This document shows, piece after piece, positions 56,878 through 64,000 of a DNA stretch of 64,000 bases (the first letter of the stretch is position 1; every line of letters starts with the position of its first letter). The DNA is from Piper betle (taxonomy: Eukaryota; Streptophyta; Magnoliopsida; Piperales; Piperaceae): positions 41,666 to 105,665 of the forward strand of contig JAURVB010012305.1 of NCBI GenBank assembly GCA_033002965.1. Reading direction: 5' to 3'. A model generated the notes under the pieces. The model had not been told where the DNA came from. It ran no database searches and worked only from the letters and a program-made list of their open reading frames with translations. The position numbers and the translations under genes were made by a program.

Positions 56878-57873
56878 TGTAACGACCCAGCCCAAAGTGC
56901 AACGTAATGGGCTAAGTCATTTCTTTAAAATGGGTACCCCGAAAGTTAAAGATCTATAGTCCATTCCCACTTATAAACAAGATCTTCTCCCAGTAGGTAT
57001 TAAATGTGGGACTAAGTTGAGGGATCTCACAATCCACCCACCTTAGGAAATTTCGTCCCCGAAATGCCTATTCTTGGCCCGTTGCTAGCCCCAGCCCACG
57101 TCCTTTCTGGCCCGTGACCGGTAGCCTAGCCAACGTTTCTAGTCTTGGCCCGTTGCTAGCCCCAGCCCACGACCTTTTTGGCCCATGACCGGCAGCCTAG
57201 CCAACATCCCTAGTCCATCCCACCATCTAACACGGAACCAGGTCGGCTCTTATACCATTTGTACCGACCCAGCCCAAAGTGCAACTTAATGGACTAAGTC
57301 ATTTCTTTAAAATGGGTACCCCAAAAGTTAAAGATCTATAGTTCATTCCCACTTATAAACATGATCTTCTCCCAGTAGGTATTAGATGTGGGACTAAGTT
57401 GAGGGATCTCACAATCCACCCACCTTAGGAAATTTCGTCCCTGAAATGCCTATTCTTGGCCCATTAGTAGCCCCAGCCCACGTCCTTTCTGGCCCGTGAC
57501 CGGCAGCCTAGCCAGCATTTCTAGTCTTGGCCCGTTGCTAACCCCAGCCCACGACCTTTCTGGCCCGTGACCGGCAGCCTAGCCGGCGTTTATAGTCTTG
57601 GCCCGTTGCTAACCCCAGCCCACGACCTTTCTGGCCCGTGACCGGCAGCCTAGCCAACGTCCCTAGTCCATCCCACCATCTAACACGGAACCAGGTCGGC
57701 TCTGATACCATTTGTAATGACCCAGCCTAAAGTGCAACGTAATGGGCTAAGTCATTTCTTTAAAATGGGTACCCAGGAAGTTAAAGATCTATAGTCCATT
57801 CCCACTTATAAACAGGATCTTCTCCCAGTAGGTATTAGATGTGGGACAAAGTTGAGGGATCTCGGATCTCACA
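56878..57873 (-). mobile_element. T1 TRIM array: three LTRs, two interiors, TSD TTTTC
   Basis: Perfect 5-bp duplication TTTTC at 56873-56877 and 57874-57878. LTRs are 56878-57031 (154 bp), 57260-57413 (154 bp) and 57713-57873 (161 bp, with a 7-bp duplication GGATCTC near its outer end). Interiors are 57032-57259 (228 bp, two 71-bp units) and 57414-57712 (299 bp, three units). Primer sites sit next to the second and third LTRs. As one TSD encloses the array, it either inserted as a unit or expanded after insertion. Confidence 0.93.
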
Positions 57874-60018
57874 TTTTCAAATACCCTAGCCGTCATTTTT
57901 ATTTTTATAAATTTTGAAAGAGGACGTCATTTTTCACATATGGGTGTAGGGGCATCTTCCTCATCTTAGCCGCCTAGTCTCCTCTACCTTGCTGGTGTTT
58001 CTTCCTTGCTTGGGTATCCTTCCTATCTCCCTCTTCTTCATTTTCTTACATTCATATGTCTTTCTAAATGATAATAAGCTTGATAAACATGAGAATTAAT
58101 GTCTGAAATCAACAATAACAACTAAAACTAAACAGGAAAATGGAATTTTGCCATGGTCGACCGGTCTCAAGTGGGGCAATGATATTCGACTGTAAACAAA
58201 GATTTCAAGGCAGCCCTCACACCTGCGACGACCTCTCTGGCTGCTGGGTCGAACGGTGGCCTCGTCTTGTCCCTGGGTTCCGATGGGTGGCAGAATTTGA
58301 GTGGTTATGGGCGAAGTTGTAGTGTGTGACACTGTGGAGATTCCAGACGTCGAAACCAGTTTGCTGGCCAAAGACTAACCCCGTGCATCCTCACAGCGCT
58401 TGACCTTGACGTTGGGTTGTCATGTAGGGAGAAGGGAAGTGTTCCCGGAGGTGCTACTAGCCGGACAGAGTGCACCTTGCAGTCCCGGTGGTGCTGTTGG
58501 TCAGGAGTCGCTTGCCTTGGTGCAGAACGGAGTTTGACGTGGATAGTTGTTGTAAAGCACAAGCTTTATGCTTCCAATTGGATTGGTAGGGAAGGGAGTG
58601 AAGGAGGTTGTCTGGTTTTGGGTTGAAGAGGAAGATATCAGGCCTGGTTTGGTGCAGGACGTAGACTTGGATAGCTGCTGTAAAACATGGATGCTAGGCT
58701 TCATCTTTGACTGTTTTTTTGTTATTGTTGATGTCTTGTTGGGATGCTTATATGGTTGTTCAATGGGGTTGCTGGGGAATTGAAGAAGGACGTGACCAGT
58801 GGTGGTGCCAAGGTCTAGTCAGGTGCAAAGAAGAAGTAGGAGAAGAGAAGATGGCCTTGTGAAGAAGAAGAAGAAGAAGAAGAAGAAGATGGCAGTTTTT
58901 TAAATATGGGTTGACTCGATACCGACACGAGTTATAAATAAAACTAACTCCTAATAAATCATTAAAAATAATGAGAAGTTGAAGATAATAAACTAACTAA
59001 TTATTGGATGAAATCGACATGGGCATAAGTAATAAAAATACGGTAATGATAAATGGTCGATAATTAATCGGCACACAACAAGCGATTAAATTAAATCGGA
59101 CAGTGATAAGTAATTAATAAAATAAAGATTTTAAGTTAACCATATTAAATTTAATATTAGGTAAATAAAGTGATTATTTTAATAATGAGTCAGCAATATG
59201 GAAAATAGGTTATTAAACTATAGTCGGGTAGCAATCACTAGCGTCAAACATAAATTGCATAATGAAAATAAATAAAGTTCAAAATTTAAAATAATTGTAT
59301 TAATTATATTTTTAAATTAGAATAATAGAAATTATTTTATATAATTTAATCGTACAACTTATTTAACTAAATTGCTACGAATAAGGATAGTGATTAATTA
59401 TTTAAACCATTAACTAAATTATCAAGATTGTAGTTAAGTAATTATCATCTCAAAGGAAAATATACTAATAATAATAATTAGATATTTGTTTATTATTCGT
59501 TAAGTGTTAATTATGATCTAGATAATTAATGTAAAGTAGGATTTAAATGATTATATCACATGAATAGTTTAATATAAATATTGTTGAAATTTAATACTAA
59601 TATATATATTAGTCATTTAGTTGCAGGCATTTCTAGTTGAATAAATTTATACTTTTGTATAATTTTATGTCTTCGTTCAGATTAGGATCATTGCTCGCAG
59701 CTGCAAGTTTGAAATATCTAGGTCTGTATAATCATTAAAAATATTGTACTTTCCCTTGTTGGGAGCCCTCGTCGGCCTGAGCAAAGATTCAACCACAATG
59801 CTCCATAACGCAATCAAGGTCAAGGAATTGACTGAGTCCGACACTGGGCCACACCTTTAAAATTGCTATGTGTGTCCGTATAATTATTTAAAATGTTGTA
59901 TTTTCCCTTGTGGACAACCTGGTCAACCTGAGCCCAGATTCGACTACCATGCACCCAATGCAACCGGGGTCAAGGAATTGACTCAGTCTAACACGGGCTA
60001 CGCCCTTCATAATCCAAT

Positions 60019-60870
60019 AATGGACATGCCAAAATGGACCTGACAGCCATAATACAGTAAACTGGCCATGGTGGATTCGGCTCGCCAGCCAATTACGGAC
60101 ATAGTGGATTGGACTCACCAGCCGATAATGGACATGGCGGATTGGACTCGCCAGCCGGTAATGGACATGATCGACTAAACCATCAGCCAATAAATTGGAC
60201 ATGGTGGATTGGACTCGCTAGGAAATTACGGACATGGTTGATTGGACTCACCAACTGATAATGGACATGGCGAATTGGACTCGCCAGGCAATTACGGAGA
60301 TGGTGGATTGGACTCACCAACTGATAACGGACATGGCGGATTGGACTCGCCAGCTATTAATGGACATGATAGACTGACCCATCAGCCAATAAATTGGACA
60401 TGGCGGATTGGACTCGCCAGCCAATTACGAACATGATGGATTGGACTCACCAGCCGATAATGGACTTGGCAGATTGGACTTGCTAGCCGGTAATGGACAT
60501 GATGGACTGACCCATTAGCCAATATATAGGACATGGCGTATTGGACTTGCCAGCCAATTACGGACATGGTGGATTGGACTCACCAGTCGATAACAGACAT
60601 GGCGGATTGGACTCGCCAGCCTGTAATGGACATGATAGACTGACCCATCAGCTAATAAATTGGACACGACGGATTGGACTTGCCAACCAATTATGAACAT
60701 GGTGGATTGGACTCACCAGCCGGTGATGGACATGATGGACTAACCCATCAGCCAATAGATGGACATGGTTGACTGACCCATCAGCCAATAGATGGACATG
60801 GTGGACTGACCCATCAGCCAAGTAATGGACATAGTGGACTGAACCATCAGCTAATAAATGGACATGTTGG
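60019..60870. repeat. Minisatellite A, copy 3
   Basis: About 25 units of 33/34 bp in the four-unit order described at 48185. It is longer than the 5' LTR partner (52633-53322), so the array has changed length since the element inserted. Confidence 0.93.
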
Positions 60871-61325
60871 AATGGTCACAACAGCCAATATTTTAGATAA
60901 TGATAGGGAGTTAATTGACTTGTTTTATTTAATTATGTGGCTTAGTGTTTAAACCCTAACGCCGAATTGCCTCTGCAGGTTAGCAGCTGGAACTAAAGAC
61001 TAAGAGACGACAGGGTGGTTCTTCTACCAACTCAGGTGGTGAACAGATAATAAGCGGACTTCCCTTTTTACTTTTCTTGTGTTATAAATGTGGCTATGGG
61101 AAACGGTCCAAGAATGTGGGATAATTATTTCATACATTGTCATTTGAAACATAAGTTCTTTTGAGTTAGAAATGCTAGACTTATTTGCTTTCATATTATC
61201 ATGTAGCCTTTTACGTAACGTCTGGTCCAGTTAGGACTGGTCGTTATAGGGTTGGCTATGTTAAATTTTGAGTAACACCTGGCTAGCAAGGCCCACAATA
61301 TCGTGAAACATGGTGGGTCGTTGCA

Positions 61326-62189
61326 CTAGGGTTGGGGGGAAAACCATGGAAGAGAGTTCAACAAGCCGCTCAACTTTGCCAAAGCATAATTCCACTTAGG
61401 AACGACTTCACACATTAGGCTAGCACATCAAGGAAGGATCATTCCACATAAAGCTTAGACATGCCCCAAGGAAAGGGAAGAAGCCACACTAGTAATACTC
61501 CAAGAAAATCCAAAATTTTGAAATCTTGACAAAATGAGTACATCACTTTTAAAAATTCATAATTCCAAAAATATGAAACTAAAAATTCTGAAAATTAGGG
61601 ACACAAAACTAGACTCTCAAAGGAATCCAACGAAAAACAAACATGCAAATCAAAATTTTGTAGTGAGAGTTATGATTTTTACAAATCAGTGGATTAAATA
61701 GGAAAATCCAAAACTGTATACATGGACAAGGAATTTCTTTGGGACAATTGGTCATGACTAAATTCATGGTCCATTAGGAATAATAATGTTATATGATGTC
61801 AAATGTATATTAGCTTAATGGAAAGAAGATGTAAGAGACATCATTCACAATGGTTTTACAGGTCTAAATAAGATACAAGTTATTAAATAAATGGACAAAA
61901 GGGAAAAACTATGGTGAACAAGTTGGGCATGGTCACATGTGAACTAAATCCATATCACGAACTTAGTGTCCATTAAGACAGATTAAGAATTGATTTAGGG
62001 TGGGCCCCAAAAAGGGACATGCAATACGTGTCGCGTGCCACTTCTCTTAATCTAAAAGCTAACTTAGGGAATAAGGCTTTCCCATTAGATTATATACAAG
62101 TCACCAACACCCTATACGACCAATGTGGGATAAACCCAACAACTCCCCTTTACACATTGGGTGATCCCAAAATCATCATCGTCTGACAA
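61326..62189. other. Right flank of copy C; possible copia-like remainder
   Basis: Begins with the second CTAGG and would continue the Gag-like fragment of 46122-46461. The frame after the TSD is not clearly coding. From about 61500 on the sequence is A-rich without recognised motifs. A small inverted repeat, CCAATGTG...CACATTGG, lies at about 62120-62160, just before the G4 LTR. Confidence 0.4.
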
Positions 62190-63464
62190 TGTAAAACCCC
62201 ATTTTTGGCTTTGGGTTTTACCCGATTTTAGTTTTTCCTTGTTCAGGTCAGTATCGAGTTGGTTCGAGCGAGTTCGAGCTAGACTAATTTTCTGAATATG
62301 AGTATGGGGCCTAGATGGCCATATGAGCATGTTATGGAGGTTGAGTATGCCTGACATGCATATGATATTTTTAGATATGATACCGTAGAGCATGAGTTCT
62401 CAATGTATATGCATATAGATATGATTTTTATGAGTTAGCCAAGATTTTAGGCCTAGATCTAGGCCATTGCACCGTTTAGTATCAGTTTGGGAATTTCAGG
62501 GTATCTCATTGCATGCATCATAAGGATTTCAGATCACCAGATTGTGCCCTTGTAGGCCTGATTGACTGAATTCACAGTTTCAGGCCCATTTAGCCTTTCT
62601 GCACTCGATTCCCGCCTATAGAGTAATTTTTTGGACTCGAGTTAGTTTTGACTTTGGACGGTGCCGATCCTAGCTTTTCGTCCATATGTATATTGTACAT
62701 ACCCTTAGGTGGGCCCCCACTAGTGTACGAGTTGTCGGATGCTGGAACGTGCCATGTGGCATTATCTGAGCCATCCACTCAGTGTTAAATTCATGCATGG
62801 ATTTCTGGCTGTTTTTATTCCCATTTTTGGAGTTATTCACTCCTAGCGCCGCCGCCACTTCGGCTCGCCGCCGACCAGTTTCTGCCTCGTCCCCAACCAC
62901 CGGACTGGCAGCCACATGACCACCTTGTGCCCGGCTTTCCACTCGTACCTCTCACGACCACCAGCGTCGCCGCAGTAGCCGTTGGCGACAAAGTTTTTAT
63001 AACCTGTTTCCACCTCCGCCGCTGCCGTTCGAGCTGTTTCCGATGCCGACGAGCCACCTCCGGCCAGTCCGACCACACCCACAACTTCATCTTGCATAGA
63101 TCTACATTTTGAGACAGCCCATGACCACCACCACGGCTATGACCACCACCGTCGACGTCGCTGCACCCTGAGGCAATTCCACTCCTTTCCGGCTTGCCAC
63201 GGGCTGGCCTCCACCAACCGCCACCACCTCTTATCCCTTGTCACATGGAGTGTCGATCCCAACTGGCAGCAACCCTAGCTGCGTTGTCATCGGCCTTTTC
63301 TGGCGACAGGCAACGGCCACCACGTCCGACCCATCTGCCAGGTTTGCGGCCTGCCTGCTTGCGACTGCGTCCGCCTTCCCACAACCGCGTCAGCCTGGCC
63401 ATGTTCAAGTTTGCCAACCCATGTCCATGTCGTGTCCATCTGCCTAGCCAACCTAGCTCATTTA
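62190..63464 (+). mobile_element. G4 LTR, plus orientation, truncated
   Basis: Starts TGTAAAACCCC and contains GGGTTTTACCCGATTTTAG, collinear with the minus LTRs starting at 16086, 19911 and 26776. The GC-rich segment 62850-63460 opens long frames on both strands but corresponds to the GC-rich part of the other G4 LTRs (14370-13924). It breaks off at 63464 where G1 pol begins. Confidence 0.75.
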
Positions 63465-64000
63465 CGCTAGCTTAACACGATCAACTAAATCATTGGAAAT
63501 AGCCAAATTTGCTAGTAACCCTGTTAGTTGCTCCACAGAGTTGATAGCCACCACTTCTACTGACATGGCCCAAAGTCTAGCTAGCTGCTGACCTTTGTCC
63601 ACCTTGCCCTTCCGACTCATCGCGTCTGCTACCACATTCGCTTTCCCTGGGTGGTATAAAATTTGGAAGTCATAGTCCTTCAAATATTCTATCCACCTCC
63701 TCTGTCGAAGGTTAAGGTCATTCTTGGTGAAGATATACTTCAAACTCTGATGGTCAGTGAAGGCTTTGAACTAGGCTCCATACAAGTAGTGTCTCCAAAT
63801 AGTCAGTGCAAAAACCACTGCTGCCAGTTCCAAGTCATGGGCTGCATAATTTTGCTCATGATTCTTCAATTGACTAGAGGCATAGGCCACCACTTTACCT
63901 CCTGCATAAGGACACATCCTAAACCCAACAATGATGTATCACTGAAGACTATGAATCCTTCATTACCATTTGGCAGTGTCAAGACTAGTACAGTAGTTAG
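63465..64000 (-). pseudogene. G1 copy E: RNase H fragment, runs off the window
   Basis: The minus strand encodes RNase H from [15 protein letters not shown] through LGLGCVLMQ, a 1-bp loss near 63905 that shifts the frame, and then [33 protein letters not shown] and [11 protein letters not shown] to 63465. It ends abruptly in the RNase H-integrase linker, fused to G4 LTR sequence. Its CGACAG at the RQ codons shows the ancestral state of a stop in copy B. Confidence 0.88.

Larger units (their letters stand above)
46462..61325 (+). mobile_element. G1 copy C: complete-boundary chromovirus with nested insertions
   Basis: TSD CTAGG lies at 46457-46461 and 61326-61330. The structure is: 5' LTR (46462-46825 plus 50856-53754, about 3.26 kb once nested DNA is removed), interior 53755-56711 (2957 bp), and 3' LTR 56712-61325 (about 3.61 kb without its TRIM). 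The length difference between the LTRs lies mainly in minisatellite A. The interior is about half the expected length for a chromovirus because of two large deletions. Confidence 0.92.
56712..61325 (+). mobile_element. Copy C 3' LTR with nested TRIM array
   Basis: TGTAAAGACCATGG to GGTCGTTGCA. It contains the TRIM array 56878-57873, the (GAA)n run at about 58860-58890, GTATAATC at 59726-59733, the shared block twice (about 59765-59870 and 59920-60005), minisatellite A, and CTAAC at 60956 with TGCAG|GT ending at 60978. The frames at 58096-58783 lie in LTR sequence that also occurs at 50878-51566. Confidence 0.92.

Noticed and set aside
62833..63475. GC-rich frames on both strands near the right end
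   Set aside because: The stretch is the GC-rich part of a G4 LTR, matching 13924-14370 in the opposite orientation; frames are not conserved between copies.

Overview
The window is land-plant nuclear DNA, very probably angiosperm heterochromatin, made almost entirely of LTR retrotransposons nested in one another. Supporting signs are tRNA-iMet-type primer binding sites (TGGTATCAGAGC), chromodomain-bearing Ty3/gypsy pol remnants, an Athila/Tat-type pol fragment, TRIM elements (terminal-repeat retrotransposons in miniature), multi-kilobase AT-rich LTRs and abundant nonsense decay. I found no convincing cellular gene, tRNA, rRNA or CRISPR array. The species cannot be named from the sequence. Family names below (G1-G4, T1) are local labels.

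G1 is a chromovirus (Tekay/Del-like by domain order and chromodomain) with LTRs that run TGTAAAGACC...GGTCGTTACA and are about 3.3-3.8 kb. Its copies are A (266-4539, minus), B (27786 to about 35109, plus), C (46462-61325, plus, complete boundaries with CTAGG target duplication), D (37691-41949, minus) and E (63465-64000, minus). A, B and C carry gag-pol remnants; D keeps only the pol end and E only part of RNase H. None is coding-competent. G2 (21142-24025; 31444-32681) has 1.2 kb LTRs and a 459-bp non-coding interior. G3 (4540-10732, minus; fragments at 27441 and 42385) has 2.5 kb LTRs and a 1.2 kb interior. G4 (10733-19911; 24056-26776; 62190-63464) has about 2.7 kb LTRs and a 3.1 kb interior without pol. 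T1 is a TRIM with a 154-bp LTR and an interior holding 1, 2 or 3 copies of a 71-bp unit.

Layout: 1-265 TRIM LTR fused to a G1 leader; 266-4539 G1 copy A inserted in a G3 LTR; 4540-10732 G3; 10733-19911 G4 LTRs in inverted orientation, with a fold-back TRIM cluster and an unrelated solo LTR inside; 21142-24025 G2; 24056-26776 G4 LTR; 27786-35109 G1 copy B with a G2/TRIM chimera in its 3' LTR; 35110-36685 Athila-like fragment; 37691-42384 G1 copy D plus a TRIM; 43821-46461 old copia-like remains; 46462-61325 G1 copy C, whose 5' LTR contains a solo G1 LTR that itself contains another solo G1 LTR, and whose 3' LTR contains a TRIM array; 61326 to the end, copia-like remainder, G4 LTR and G1 copy E.

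The most interesting signals are these: the T1 TRIM family (71-bp VNTR interior, a 330-bp hairpin, and two chimeras joined exactly at the primer site with larger families); a slot in G1 LTRs where three unrelated minisatellites occupy the same position; a conserved block that looks like a 3' splice site downstream of that slot in both G1 and G2; and a nonsense codon shared at the same RT position by three G1 copies.
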